Of a stretch of DNA of 64,000 nucleotides, positions 41,746 to 51,010 are shown in pieces. The notes under the pieces are model-generated. The model was not told where the DNA came from. It did not search any database and saw only the letters and a program-made list of their open reading frames with translations. The position numbers and the translations under genes were made by a program. The stretch comes from Microlunatus parietis (lineage in GTDB: Bacteria > Actinomycetota > Actinomycetes > Propionibacteriales > Propionibacteriaceae). The stretch covers positions 6,882,001 to 6,946,000 of the forward strand of contig NZ_JACCBU010000001.1 of the NCBI RefSeq assembly GCF_013407955.1, read 5' to 3'. Every line of letters starts with the position of its first letter. Position 1 is the first letter of the stretch.

Positions 41746-42876
41746 GTGCGTGAATATCTGCTGGTGCTGCTGATCGCGGCGGCCGCGACCTTTCTGGTCA
41801 GCGGTCTGTGTCGCAAGCTCGCGCTGCGGTTCGGGGCGCTGGCCAAGGTCCGGGACCGGGACGTGCACACGATCGAGATGCCGTACTTCGGCGGCCTGGC
41901 CATGCTGTGCGGCCTTGCCGTCGCGGTGGTGGTGGCCTGGCAGTTGCCGTTCCTCGGCGGCCAGGAACTGGTCATCCAGGACTCCCGGGCGATCTTGATC
42001 GCGGCGGCGATCATCTGCCTGGTCGGGGTGCTGGACGACCTGTTCGAGCTGTCCGCGCTGGCCAAGTTCGCCGGCCAGATCGTCGCCGCCGGGGTCGTGG
42101 TCGCGCTCGGCGTGAAGATGCTCTGGATCCCGTTGCCCGGGCAGACGATCGCGCTGGACAGCTCCGCCTCGATCGCGATCACGGTGTTCTTCATCGTGCT
42201 CTGCTCCAACGCGGTCAACTTCGTCGACGGGCTGGACGGCCTGGCCACCGGGGTGGTCGGGATCGGCGCGCTGGCCTTCTTCGCCTACTGCTATCTGCTC
42301 ACCGTCACCCAGGACCTGACCCGGGCCACCACGGCCAGCCTGATCACGGTCGCAATCGCCGGCGCCTGCCTCGGCTTCCTGCCGCACAACTTCTTCCCGG
42401 CGAAGATGTTCATGGGCGACTCCGGCGCACTGCTGCTCGGCTTCCTGCTGGCCACCTCGGGAGTCAGCCTGACCGGGCAGATCGACCCGTCGCAGATGCC
42501 GAGCGATCGCGGCCTGCTGCCGACCGTGCTGCCGCTGGTGCTGCCGGTGGCGATCCTCGCGTTACCGCTGCTGGACCTGGTGATGGCCTACATCCGCCGT
42601 ACGTACCAAGGAAAGTGGTGGTTCGCCGCGGACAAGCAGCACCTGCACCACCGGCTGCTGGAGCGCGGGCACAGCCAGCGCGGCGCGGTGATGCTGATGT
42701 ACGGCTGGTCGGCGCTGGTCTCGTTCGGCATGATCGGGCTCGGCCTGGTCCAGGACCGGGTCTCGGTGCTGGTCGCGGTCGGCCTGCTCGGACTCGCGCT
42801 GGTGCTGCTGGTGGCGACGCTCGGACGGCCGCTCAACGGTCGCACCAGAGTGAAGCCGCGAAGGGTCGCGAAGTAG
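41746..42876 (+). CDS. wecA: Undecaprenyl/decaprenyl-phosphate GlcNAc-1-phosphate transferase (WecA/Rfe family)
   Basis: 376 residues, GT4/MraY superfamily with about eleven membrane helices. Diagnostic motifs are EMPYFGGLAMLCG, GVLDDLFELSALAKF (DD pair), NAVNFVDGLDGLATG, FFPAKMFMGDSGALLLG and the C-terminal HIHHRL-like KQHLHHRLLERGHSQRGAVM. It transfers a sugar-1-phosphate to a polyprenyl phosphate on the cytoplasmic face, starting synthesis of a cell-wall linker or surface glycan. It starts at GTG 41746. Its position between tsaC and atpI matches Rv1302 (rfe/wecA). Confidence 0.93.
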   Translation: MREYLLVLLIAAAATFLVSGLCRKLALRFGALAKVRDRDVHTIEMPYFGGLAMLCGLAVAVVVAWQLPFLGGQELVIQDSRAILIAAAIICLVGVLDDLFELSALAKFAGQIVAAGVVVALGVKMLWIPLPGQTIALDSSASIAITVFFIVLCSNAVNFVDGLDGLATGVVGIGALAFFAYCYLLTVTQDLTRATTASLITVAIAGACLGFLPHNFFPAKMFMGDSGALLLGFLLATSGVSLTGQIDPSQMPSDRGLLPTVLPLVLPVAILALPLLDLVMAYIRRTYQGKWWFAADKQHLHHRLLERGHSQRGAVMLMYGWSALVSFGMIGLGLVQDRVSVLVAVGLLGLALVLLVATLGRPLNGRTRVKPRRVAK

Positions 42877-42915
42877 CGCCCGAAGGCCGCCCCCCGATTG
42901 GAGCTCGGAGGAGAC

Positions 42916-42935
42916 CTTGTGCTATTTTTCACAAG
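42916..42935. promoter_or_regulatory. Inverted repeat upstream of the ATP synthase operon
   Basis: CTTGTG-CTATTTTT-CACAAG, with an AT-rich centre unusual for this genome, lies between wecA (stop 42876) and the first atp-operon gene (43047). It may be an operator or contain a promoter -10 (TATTTT). No exact factor assigned. Confidence 0.45.
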
Positions 42936-43046
42936 CATTGAAACGCCGAGTAGATCGGCCGGCCGGACAGACACCCCAAGGCCGGGGATCGCCCGACTAG
43001 GGCCCAGGACACCGTCCCTGGGTCGCAGATTAGGACAGCCGCCGTC

Positions 43047-43562
43047 ATGACGACTGAACACTCTCCCTCGACAGCCCCGCCCACCGACGGCGCGCCGGCT
43101 GTTGGCACGGGGCCGAGCATTCACGTGGTGCGAGCGCGCAAGCTGCTGGTCGGCGGCCTGATCGGCGGCTCCGCCGCAACCCTGATCTGCCTGATCGTCT
43201 TCGGTCTGCTGAGCGGTCTCTCCGGGCTGCTCTCGGCGGCGGTCGGTGGCGGCATCGTGCTGGCCTTCTACACCGTCGGGCAGTACGTCATGGTGCGGAC
43301 CGCCGGCGCCGGCGCCCGAACGTTGATGATCGTTTCGATGACCAGCTACTTCGCCCGGTTCTGCGTGGTCGGCCTGTTCCTGCTGCTGGTCGCCCGGAAG
43401 GGGGCCGGATGGGCCGCTCTGACGCCGCAGGCGGTGACCGCGACCGCGGTCGCCGTGGTGGTCGGCTGGCTGGCCGTGGAGATCTTCGTCTTCTCCCGGC
43501 TGCGGATCGGCGTCTACGACCGCGAGTACGTCGCCCCGGCGGTGAGCGGTGATCAGCCATGA
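43047..43562 (+). CDS. ATP synthase-associated membrane protein, AtpI-like
   Basis: 171 residues. A disordered N-terminus of ~30 residues is followed by four hydrophobic segments (LLVGGLIGGSAATLICLIVF, LSAAVGGGIVLAFYTVGQYV, TSYFARFCVVGLFLLLVA, AVAVVVGWLAVEIFVF). The arrangement and position upstream of atpB fit AtpI/Rv1303-like proteins, which assist c-ring assembly or Mg transport in other bacteria. Sequence conservation is low across this family, so the name rests mainly on context. Confidence 0.72.
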   Translation: MTTEHSPSTAPPTDGAPAVGTGPSIHVVRARKLLVGGLIGGSAATLICLIVFGLLSGLSGLLSAAVGGGIVLAFYTVGQYVMVRTAGAGARTLMIVSMTSYFARFCVVGLFLLLVARKGAGWAALTPQAVTATAVAVVVGWLAVEIFVFSRLRIGVYDREYVAPAVSGDQP

Positions 43563-43583
43563 CACGCTATCGTCTGTGTCGCC

Positions 43584-43898
43584 ATGACGGATCGGAACGA
43601 CGGCGGCCGCGGCGAGCCGCCGGCGGACTCCTCGCCGGAACAGCCGGAGGAGGACCGCTCGACCTCGCCGCAGGACCGGCAGCGGTCCGACAAGGCGACG
43701 GGAACGGACCAGGGGCTTCGGGTGCTGTCGTACCTGATCGCCGGGATGGTCTTCTACGGCGGACTGGGCTGGATCGGGGACCAGTTGCTGAAGACGCGGT
43801 TCCTGCTGCCGATCGGCATCATCCTCGGCGCGGCCGGGGCCATTTTCTTGATCATCAGGCGGTACGGCGGCACGCCGGATCCGCGGAACAAACGCTGA
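43584..43898 (+). CDS. AtpZ/AtpI-family protein
   Basis: 104 residues. A charged, probably disordered N-terminal half (Glu/Pro/Asp/Arg-rich) precedes a two-helix hairpin: VLSYLIAGMVFYGGLGWIGD and LPIGIILGAAGAIFLIIRRY. The GxGWxGD-like element between helices is typical of AtpZ/AtpI (F0F1-ATPase subunit, putative). It lies between the AtpI-like gene and atpB. Many genomes place it before, not after, the larger AtpI-like gene. Confidence 0.8.
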   Translation: MTDRNDGGRGEPPADSSPEQPEEDRSTSPQDRQRSDKATGTDQGLRVLSYLIAGMVFYGGLGWIGDQLLKTRFLLPIGIILGAAGAIFLIIRRYGGTPDPRNKR

Positions 43899-43944
43899 CC
43901 GTCTCTGACCGGTCGGTTCATAGGACCTTGGGAGAGGAGGGTCG

Positions 43945-44754
43945 GTGGGTTCACTGATTCCCGTTCTGGTTCCGCTCGAGACGGGCGGCGAAGGCGGATT
44001 CGTACCGCCGGGTCTGGAGGACTTCGAGTTCAACGGCGGGTTCATCCCCGGCGTCGACTGGTTCAACAAGCCGTTGGTCCAGGCGCTGATCTCGGTGATC
44101 ATCATCCTGGCGTTCTGGCTGATCGCCTCCCGGCGGCTGAAGGTGGTGCCGGGCAAGGGCCAGTTCGTCAGTGAGTTCTTGTACTCGTTCATTCGCAACG
44201 GGGTCGCCCGGGACACCATCGGGCACAACTGGAAGCCCTACTTCCCGTACCTGCTGGGCTTGTTCTGCTTCATCTGGGTGAACAACCTGTTCGGTCTGTT
44301 CCCGGTGTTCATGTTCCCGACGTTCTCCAACATCGGGTACGCCTGGGGCCTGGCGCTGCTCAGCTGGATCATCTACAACGCGGCCGGCGTGAAGAAGCAC
44401 GGCCTGATGTACTTCAAGAACAGCGTGCTGCCGGCCGGCGTCCCGCTGTGGCTGGCACCGGTGATCATTCCGGTGGAGGCTCTGTCGAACTTCATCATCC
44501 GGCCGATCACGCTGGCCCTGCGACTCTTCGGCAACCTGCTCGGCGGCCACCTCGTCGTGCTGGTGTTCGTGGTCGGCGGTACGTACCTGCTGACCCAGGC
44601 CGACGGGATCCTGCTCAACGCGGCCGGCGGCTTCACGCTGCTGTTCACCTTCGCGATCTTCGCGCTGGAACTCCTGGTGGTCTCCCTCCAGGCCTACATC
44701 TTCACCGTCCTGACCGCTTCGTACGTGGCCTCGGCCACGGCGGACGAACACTGA
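43945..44754 (+). CDS. atpB: ATP synthase F0 subunit a
   Basis: 269 residues, six membrane helices. The essential Arg of the proton half-channels lies in ITLALRLFGNLLGGHLVVLV near residue 195. Other conserved elements are FIRNGVARDTIGHNWKPYFP and LLVVSLQAYIFTVLTASYV at the C-terminus. The start is GTG 43945 with GGAGAGGAGG upstream. It forms the stator channel against the c-ring. First structural gene of a complete atpBEFHAGDC operon. Confidence 0.95.
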   Translation: MGSLIPVLVPLETGGEGGFVPPGLEDFEFNGGFIPGVDWFNKPLVQALISVIIILAFWLIASRRLKVVPGKGQFVSEFLYSFIRNGVARDTIGHNWKPYFPYLLGLFCFIWVNNLFGLFPVFMFPTFSNIGYAWGLALLSWIIYNAAGVKKHGLMYFKNSVLPAGVPLWLAPVIIPVEALSNFIIRPITLALRLFGNLLGGHLVVLVFVVGGTYLLTQADGILLNAAGGFTLLFTFAIFALELLVVSLQAYIFTVLTASYVASATADEH

Positions 44755-44795
44755 CCTGCCCAGCTCCGGCTAGGAAACCGAAAGGAACGACAAGC

Positions 44796-45017
44796 ATGAC
44801 CCCGATGGAAATCAACGGCTCGATCAACCTGGTCGGCTATGGCCTCGCCGTCATCGGCTCCGGTATCGGCGTGGGGCTGATCTTCGCCTCCGTCATCCAG
44901 GGCACCGCTCGGCAGCCCGAGGCCCGCGGCGCCATGATGGGCACCGCCTGGATCGGCTTCGCCGTGGTCGAGGCGCTCGCCATCCTGGGCCTCGCCTTCG
45001 CGCTGTTCCTCACCTGA
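44796..45017 (+). CDS. atpE: ATP synthase F0 subunit c
   Basis: 73 residues forming two helices. Helix 1 has the Gly-rich VGYGLAVIGSGIGVGLIFAS. The polar loop is ARQPEARGAM. Helix 2 has the proton-binding Glu in FAVVEALAILGLAFALFL, as expected for an H+ c-subunit. ATG 44796 follows AAAGGAACG. It assembles into the rotor ring and is the target of diarylquinolines in mycobacteria. Confidence 0.96.
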   Translation: MTPMEINGSINLVGYGLAVIGSGIGVGLIFASVIQGTARQPEARGAMMGTAWIGFAVVEALAILGLAFALFLT

Positions 45018-45033
45018 TTCCAGAAACGAGAAC

Positions 45034-45594
45034 ATGATCATGGTGCCGATGGAGGGAATCGATCTCGGCCCGCTGCTGCCGCACCACCTCTCCGAGTTGA
45101 TCATGGGGATCCTCCTCATGATCGTGTTGTGGCTGGTGATCCGGGCCAAGGTGATGCCGCGCTTCGAGCAGATGTACGACGAGCGTCGTGCGGCGATCGA
45201 AGGCGGGATGGAGAAGGCTGAGAAGGCCCAGGCCGAGGCTCAGGCCGCGCTGGAGGAGTACCAGGCGCAGCTGACCGAGGCCCGGGGCGAGGCCGCGAAG
45301 ATCCGGGAGGACGCCAAGGCCCAGGGTGCCCAGATCCTCGCCGAGATGCGGGAGCAGGCGCAGGCCGAGGCCGCCCGGATCAAGGCGACCGGCGAGGCCC
45401 AGCTGGAGGCCGAGCGTTCGCAGTTGCTGGCCGAACTGCGGCGTGAGGTCGGTGGCCTGGCCACCACGCTGGCCGGCCGGATCGTCGGCGAGTCGCTGGA
45501 CGACGACGAGCGCGCTCGCCGTACCGTCGAGCGGTTCCTGTCCGATCTCGAGGGCCAGGACGTCACGCCGTCGGAGACCGGGGCTTCCCGATGA
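45034..45594 (+). CDS. atpF: ATP synthase F0 subunit b
   Basis: 186 residues. One N-terminal membrane helix (IMGILLMIVLWLVIRAKVMP, about residues 23-42) is followed by a long charged coiled coil rich in Ala, Glu, Gln and Lys to about residue 160 (MEKAEKAQAEAQAALEEYQA). It is the peripheral stalk that holds F1 to subunit a. The Shine-Dalgarno is weak; ATG 45040 is an alternative. Its stop overlaps the atpH start (ATGA). Confidence 0.93.
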   Translation: MIMVPMEGIDLGPLLPHHLSELIMGILLMIVLWLVIRAKVMPRFEQMYDERRAAIEGGMEKAEKAQAEAQAALEEYQAQLTEARGEAAKIREDAKAQGAQILAEMREQAQAEAARIKATGEAQLEAERSQLLAELRREVGGLATTLAGRIVGESLDDDERARRTVERFLSDLEGQDVTPSETGASR

Positions 45595-46400
45595 GCTCCG
45601 CCGCCGAGGACCGACTGAGCGCGCTCGACTCGTCCCTGGACTCGATCCTGGCCTCCGGGTCCGGCAGCGAGCAGGGCCAGGCGGGCTCGGACCTGTTCGC
45701 GGTGGTCGACGCCCTCGACGCGCAGCCGGCCCTGCGCCGGGCACTGACCGACCCGGGGACGCCCGAGGAGGCGCGGGCCGGAATCGCCCGGTCGCTCTTC
45801 GAGGGCAAGATCGCCCCGGCGGCGGTCGAGTTGCTGGTCGCTGCGGTCCGGTTCCGCTGGTCCGGCGGCCGTACGTTCACGGTGGCGCTGGAGCGGCAGG
45901 CGGTCCGGGCGCAGTTGCGGTCGATCGGGTCGGCCGGCCTGGAGGAGACCGAGGACGAACTGTTCCGGTTCGGCCGGCTGGTCGATTCCGACGGCGCTTT
46001 GCGGTCGACGCTGAGTGACCGGTCGGCACCGCTGGGGCGGCGCCAGGATCTGGTCTCCGAACTGTTGTCCGGCAAGGCCAACGACGCCACGATCGCGCTG
46101 GCCCGGCGGGCCGTGGCGGCCCGGCAGCGGACGTTCGCCAACACGATCGCCGGCTACGTATCCTTGGCGGCGGCGGAGCGCAGTCGGCTGCTGGCGACGG
46201 TCCGGGTGGCGCGGCCGCTCGAGCCGGGTCAACTGGAGCGGTTGCAGCAGGCGTTGAGCCGGCAGGCGGGCCGGGAGATCTCGGTCCAGGTCATTGTCGA
46301 CGCCGAGTTGCTCGGCGGGATCCGGGTGGAACTCGGCGACGAGGTGATCGAGGGGACCGTGGCCGGCCGACTCGACCAGGCTCGACGGCTTTTCGAATAA
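45591..46400 (+). CDS. atpH: ATP synthase F1 subunit delta
   Basis: 269 residues, the longer actinobacterial delta. The OSCP-type N-terminal helical bundle (LDSSLDSILASG, LRRALTDPGTPEEARAGIAR) and the C-terminal domain (LLATVRVARPLEPGQLERLQ, LLGGIRVELGDEVIEGTVAG) are both present. The C-terminal motif IRVELGDEVIEGTV-RL is the family signature. It links F1 to the b stalk. Translationally coupled to atpF. Confidence 0.93.
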   Translation: MSSAAEDRLSALDSSLDSILASGSGSEQGQAGSDLFAVVDALDAQPALRRALTDPGTPEEARAGIARSLFEGKIAPAAVELLVAAVRFRWSGGRTFTVALERQAVRAQLRSIGSAGLEETEDELFRFGRLVDSDGALRSTLSDRSAPLGRRQDLVSELLSGKANDATIALARRAVAARQRTFANTIAGYVSLAAAERSRLLATVRVARPLEPGQLERLQQALSRQAGREISVQVIVDAELLGGIRVELGDEVIEGTVAGRLDQARRLFE

Positions 46401-46463
46401 CCGCGTCGATGAGACAGCGGTCCAAGATCACTTACTAGGCAACGTAGGCGAGAGCAGGAAACG

Positions 46464-48098
46464 ATGGCAGAACTCACGATTCGCCCGGAGGAGATCCGGG
46501 ACGCACTGGACCGCTACGTCCGCGACTACCAGCCCGAGACCGCCAGCCGCGAAGAGGTCGGCACGGTCGCCACCTCCGGCGACGGGATCGCCCGCGTCGA
46601 GGGGCTGCCCTCGGCGATGGCCAACGAACTGCTCGAGTTCGAGAACGGCACCCTGGGCATCGCGCTGAACCTCGACGTCCGCGAGATCGGCGTCGTGGTG
46701 ATGGGTGACTCCGAGGGCATCGAGGAGGGGCAGCCGGTCAAGCGGACCGGCAACGTCCTCTCGGTCCCGGTCGGCGACGGCTACCTCGGCCGCGTCGTGG
46801 ACGCGCTCGGCCGCCCGATCGACGGCCTCGGCGAGGTCACGCCGCTGGACGAGCGGCGTGCGCTGGAGCTGCAGGCCGCCGGCGTGATGGATCGCCAGGA
46901 GGTACGGCAGCCGCTGCAGACCGGCCTGAAGGCGATCGACGCGCTGACCCCGATCGGTCGCGGCCAGCGGCAGCTGATCATCGGCGACCGCAAGACCGGC
47001 AAGACGGCGATCGCGGTCGACACGATCATCAACCAGAAGGACAACTGGGCCTCCGGCGACGAGCAGCAGCAGGTCCGCTGCATCTACGTCGCGATCGGCC
47101 AGAAGGCGTCCACGGTGGCCGGCATCCGGGCCTCGCTGGAGGAGGCCGGCGCGCTGGAGTACACGACGATCGTGTCCGCCCCCGCGTCCGACCCGGCCGG
47201 CTACAAGTACATCGCCCCGTACACCGGCTCGGCCATCGGCCAGCACTGGATGTACCAGGGCAAGCACGTCCTGATCGTCTTCGACGACCTGTCCAAGCAG
47301 GCCGAGGCGTACCGGGCCATGTCGCTGCTGCTGCGCCGCCCGCCGGGCCGCGAGGCGTACCCCGGTGACGTCTTCTACCTGCACTCCCGGCTGCTGGAGC
47401 GTTGCGCGAAGCTCTCCGACGATCTCGGCGGCGGCTCGATGACCGGTCTGCCGATCATCGAGACCAAGGCCAACGACGTGTCGGCGTTCATCCCGACCAA
47501 CGTCATCTCGATCACCGACGGCCAGATCTTCCTGCAGTCCGACCTGTTCAACGCCAACCAGCGGCCGGCCATCGACGTCGGCATCTCGGTGTCCCGGGTC
47601 GGTACGGCCGCCATGGTCAAGGCCATGAAGACCGTCTCCGGTTCGATCAAGGTCGACCTGGCCCAGTTCCGCGACATGCAGGCGTTCGCCATGTTCGCCT
47701 CCGACCTGGACGCCACCACCCGGCGGCAGTTGGAGCGGGGCGAGCGGCTGACCGAGCTGCTGCGGCAGCCGCAGGGCAGCCCGTACCCGGTCGAGGAGCA
47801 GGTGGTCAGCGTCTGGGCCGGCACCACCGGCAAGTTCGACGAGGTCCCGGTCGACGACGTGCTGCGCTTCGAGACGGAACTGCTGGAGTACCTCCGGCAC
47901 AACTCCGAGGTGCTCGGCACGATCCGCGAGACGAAGCTCTTCGACGACGACACGGCCGCGGCACTGACCAAGGACATCGACACCTTCAAGCAGGGCTTCC
48001 AGACCTCCGACGGCCGTCTGCTGGCCGGCCGCGAGGAGCACGAGGCGCTGGAAGAGGACGAGGTCGAGCAAGAGCAGATCGTCAAGCAGAAGAGGTGA
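46464..48098 (+). CDS. atpA: ATP synthase F1 subunit alpha
   Basis: 544 residues. The non-catalytic nucleotide site has Walker A GDRKTGKTAIAVDT. The hallmark HWMYQGKHVLIVFDDLSKQA and the Arg-finger region VSRVGTAAMVKAMKTVSGSI (Ser-Arg-Val-Gly) are intact. The N-terminal crown and the helical C-terminal domain are present; the acidic C-terminal tail (EALEEDEVEQEQIVKQKR) is as in actinobacteria. It forms the alpha3beta3 hexamer with AtpD. 63 bp separate it from atpH. Confidence 0.97.
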   Translation: MAELTIRPEEIRDALDRYVRDYQPETASREEVGTVATSGDGIARVEGLPSAMANELLEFENGTLGIALNLDVREIGVVVMGDSEGIEEGQPVKRTGNVLSVPVGDGYLGRVVDALGRPIDGLGEVTPLDERRALELQAAGVMDRQEVRQPLQTGLKAIDALTPIGRGQRQLIIGDRKTGKTAIAVDTIINQKDNWASGDEQQQVRCIYVAIGQKASTVAGIRASLEEAGALEYTTIVSAPASDPAGYKYIAPYTGSAIGQHWMYQGKHVLIVFDDLSKQAEAYRAMSLLLRRPPGREAYPGDVFYLHSRLLERCAKLSDDLGGGSMTGLPIIETKANDVSAFIPTNVISITDGQIFLQSDLFNANQRPAIDVGISVSRVGTAAMVKAMKTVSGSIKVDLAQFRDMQAFAMFASDLDATTRRQLERGERLTELLRQPQGSPYPVEEQVVSVWAGTTGKFDEVPVDDVLRFETELLEYLRHNSEVLGTIRETKLFDDDTAAALTKDIDTFKQGFQTSDGRLLAGREEHEALEEDEVEQEQIVKQKR

Positions 48099-48105
48099 TC
48101 GTCTA

Positions 48106-49017
48106 GTGCCTGCTAGCCTGCGCGAACTGCGCCAGCGCCGTGCCTCGGTGTCGAACATCAAGAAGATCACCAAGGCGATGGAGCTGATCGCTGCCTCGCG
48201 GATCATCAAGGCCCGGCAGCGGGCCCTGTCGGCGGCGCCGTACGCCCGGGAGCTGACCCGGGCCGTGTCGGCGGTGGCGACCTTCTCCAACACCGATCAC
48301 CCGCTCACCACCGAGTCGGAGAATCCGCGCCGGGCGGCGATGCTGTTGATCACCGCCGACCGTGGTCAGGCCGGTGCCTACTCGACCAACGCCATCCGGG
48401 AGGGCGAGTCGCTGACCCGGCTGCTCACCGACGAGGGTCGCGAGGTCGTGCCGTACCTGACCGGGCGCAAGGCGGCCGCCTACTACGGCTTCCGCCGGCG
48501 CGAGGTCGCCCAGCAGTGGACCGGGTTCTCCGATGCGCCGCAGTATGCCGAGGCGCGGGAGATCGCCGACACGCTGATCAGTGCCTTCCTCACGCCGTAC
48601 GAGGAGGGCGGGGTGGACGAGATCCATGTCGTCTACACCCGTTTCGTCTCGATGGTGACGCAGCGGCCGGAGGTGATCCGGATGCTGCCGCTCGAAGTGG
48701 TGGAGGGTACGGAAGCGCCGCCGGCGGAGGAACTGCTCCCGCTGTACGAGTTCGAGCCGAACGCCGAGACCGTACTGGACGAGTTGCTGCCGCTGTACGT
48801 GGCCAGCCGGATCCAGTACTGCCTGCTGCAGTCGGCGGCCTCCGAACTGGCCAGCCGGCAGCGAGCGATGAAGGCGGCGACCGACAACGCCGAGGAGCTG
48901 ATCGAGAAGCTCACCCGGGATGCCAACCAGGCCCGCCAGGCCGGCATCACCCAGGAGATCAGCGAGATCGTCGGCGGTGCCGGCGCCCTGGCCGACGCGA
49001 CCGCCGAAGCCGACTGA
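48106..49017 (+). CDS. atpG: ATP synthase F1 subunit gamma
   Basis: 303 residues. The N-terminal helix SLRELRQRRASVSNIKKITK and the C-terminal helix SRQRAMKAATDNAEELIEKL form the central shaft. The conserved LLITADRGQAGAYSTN replaces the usual SDRGLCGG-type loop with a divergent form. The terminal stretch TQEISEIVGGAGAL is canonical. The start is GTG 48106, 7 nt after atpA. It transmits rotation from the c-ring to the catalytic sites. Confidence 0.95.
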   Translation: MPASLRELRQRRASVSNIKKITKAMELIAASRIIKARQRALSAAPYARELTRAVSAVATFSNTDHPLTTESENPRRAAMLLITADRGQAGAYSTNAIREGESLTRLLTDEGREVVPYLTGRKAAAYYGFRRREVAQQWTGFSDAPQYAEAREIADTLISAFLTPYEEGGVDEIHVVYTRFVSMVTQRPEVIRMLPLEVVEGTEAPPAEELLPLYEFEPNAETVLDELLPLYVASRIQYCLLQSAASELASRQRAMKAATDNAEELIEKLTRDANQARQAGITQEISEIVGGAGALADATAEAD

Positions 49018-49061
49018 CCAGCCGTACAACCATGCCTGAACAAGAAACCCAGTGAGGAACC

Positions 49062-50513
49062 ATGACCGCCACAGTTGAGGAGAAGAAGGAATCCGCCCCG
49101 GCCGGCGTCGGGCGCGTCGCCCGGGTGATCGGTGCGGTGGTGGACGTGGAGTTCCCCGCCGACCAGATGCCGGACATCTACCACGCGCTGCTGGTCGACG
49201 TGACCGTCGGTGACGAGACCCGGACGATGACCCTCGAGGTCGCGCTGCACATCGGCGAGAACCTGGTCCGGACCATCGCCCTGAAGCCGACCGACGGCAT
49301 GCAGCGCGGTGCCGAGGTCCGCGACACCGGCGCGGCGATCTCGGTGCCGGTCGGCGACGTCACCAAGGGCCGGGTGTGGAACGTGACCGGCGACTGCCTG
49401 AGCGCCGACACCGCGAGCCTGGACATCACCGAGCGCTGGCCGATCCACCGGCATGCGCCGGCGTTCGACCAGCTCGAGGCGAAGACGGAGATGCTGGAGA
49501 CCGGCATCAAGTCGATCGACCTGCTGACCCCGTACGTGCAGGGCGGCAAGATCGGCCTGTTCGGCGGCGCGGGCGTGGGCAAGACCGTGTTGATCCAGGA
49601 GATGATCTACCGGATCGCCCAGCTGCACTCCGGCACCTCGGTGTTCGCCGGCGTCGGCGAGCGGACCCGTGAGGGCAACGACCTGATCAACGAGATGGAA
49701 GAGATGGGCGTGTTCAAGGACACCGCCCTCGTCTTCGGCCAGATGGACGAGCCGCCGGGCACCCGGCTGCGGGTGGCGCTGTCGGCGCTGACCATGGCCG
49801 AGTACTTCCGGGACGTGCAGAACCAGGACGTGCTGCTGTTCATCGACAACATCTTCCGGTTCACCCAGGCTGGCTCGGAGGTGTCCGCGCTGCTCGGCCG
49901 GATGCCGTCCGCGGTGGGCTACCAGCCCAACCTGGCCGACGAGATGGGCCAGCTGCAGGAGCGGATCACGTCGACCCGCGGTCACTCGATCACCTCGATG
50001 CAGGCGATCTACGTGCCCGCCGACGACTACACCGACCCGGCGCCGGCGACCACGTTCGCCCACCTCGACGCGACCACCGAGCTGTCCCGAGAGATCGCGG
50101 CCCGCGGCCTGTACCCGGCCATCGACCCGCTGACCTCGACCAGCCGGATCCTGGACCCGCAGTACATCGGCCAGACGCACTACGACGTGGCCACCCAGGT
50201 GAAGCAGATCCTGCAGCGGAACAAGGAACTGCAGGACATCATCGCGATCATGGGTGTCGACGAGCTGTCCGAAGAGGACAAGATCGTCGTCGCGCGGGCC
50301 CGCCGGATCCAGCAGTTCCTCAGCCAGAACACGTACATGGCCGAGAAGTTCACCAACGTGCCCGGCTCGACCGTGCCGCTGTCGGAGATCATCGAGTCGT
50401 TCCGGATGATCTGTGACGGCGAGGTCGACCACATCGCCGAGCAGGCGTTCTTCAACGTCGGTGGCATGGAGGACGTGGAGCGTCGCTGGGCCGAGCTGCA
50501 GCAGGACAACTGA
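49062..50513 (+). CDS. atpD: ATP synthase F1 subunit beta
   Basis: 483 residues, catalytic subunit. Walker A is GGAGVGKTVLIQEMIYRIA, with the catalytic Glu in VGERTREGNDLINEM and Walker B DVLLFIDNIFRFTQAGSEVS (quoted in part). The GYQPNLADEMGQLQERI adenine region and the DELSEEDKIVV DELSEED motif are present. It starts at ATG 49062 and is followed after 2 nt by atpC. Confidence 0.98.
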   Translation: MTATVEEKKESAPAGVGRVARVIGAVVDVEFPADQMPDIYHALLVDVTVGDETRTMTLEVALHIGENLVRTIALKPTDGMQRGAEVRDTGAAISVPVGDVTKGRVWNVTGDCLSADTASLDITERWPIHRHAPAFDQLEAKTEMLETGIKSIDLLTPYVQGGKIGLFGGAGVGKTVLIQEMIYRIAQLHSGTSVFAGVGERTREGNDLINEMEEMGVFKDTALVFGQMDEPPGTRLRVALSALTMAEYFRDVQNQDVLLFIDNIFRFTQAGSEVSALLGRMPSAVGYQPNLADEMGQLQERITSTRGHSITSMQAIYVPADDYTDPAPATTFAHLDATTELSREIAARGLYPAIDPLTSTSRILDPQYIGQTHYDVATQVKQILQRNKELQDIIAIMGVDELSEEDKIVVARARRIQQFLSQNTYMAEKFTNVPGSTVPLSEIIESFRMICDGEVDHIAEQAFFNVGGMEDVERRWAELQQDN

Positions 50514-50515
50514 TC

Positions 50516-50917
50516 ATGGCTGAACCGTTGCAGGTCGAGGTCGTCTCGGCGGATGAGGTGGTCTGGTCCGGTCAGGGCACGCTCATCATCGCCCGGACGG
50601 TCGACGGCGACATGGGCATCATGCCCGGGCACGCGCCGGTGCTGGCCGTCCTGGCCCCGGGCGGGGTGGAGATCGTCACGCCCGACGCCTCCCGCGAGGT
50701 GGTGGCCGTGGACGGTGGCTTCCTGTCCGTCGCCCAGGGCCGGGTGTCGATCCTCAGCGAGTACGCGCGGATGGCCGACGAGATCAGCGTCGACCAGGCA
50801 GAGCGCGAACTCGCCGACGCCCAGGCCCGGCTGGACGCCGGCGAGGACACCGAGGAGGTACGTCAGCACGTGATGCGCGCCAGTGCTCAGGTGCGGGCGG
50901 CACACAAGGTACGCTGA
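50516..50917 (+). CDS. atpC: ATP synthase F1 subunit epsilon
   Basis: 133 residues. The N-terminal beta-sandwich (VEVVSADEVVWSGQGTLIIA, MGIMPGHAPVLAVLAPG) is intact, and the C-terminal helical hairpin (DQAERELADAQARLDAGEDT) is present, so inhibition by the extended helix is possible. ATG 50516 lies within TGATCATGG immediately after the atpD stop. Last gene of the atp operon, followed by a hairpin at 50934. Confidence 0.96.
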   Translation: MAEPLQVEVVSADEVVWSGQGTLIIARTVDGDMGIMPGHAPVLAVLAPGGVEIVTPDASREVVAVDGGFLSVAQGRVSILSEYARMADEISVDQAERELADAQARLDAGEDTEEVRQHVMRASAQVRAAHKVR

Positions 50918-50933
50918 GGACTTCCGCCCGAAT

Positions 50934-50960
50934 GGTGTCCGGTTCAACGAATCGGACACC
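50934..50960 (+). terminator. Hairpin after atpC
   Basis: GGTGTCCG (50934-50941) and CGGACACC (50953-50960) form an 8-bp stem with an 11-nt loop and no T-tract, between atpC and the DUF2550 gene. It may terminate or attenuate the atp transcript. Confidence 0.5.
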
Positions 50961-51010
50961 GGTGGCGGGACGCCGAACCCACCACCGAGAGACAGGGCCC
51001 CTAGACGACG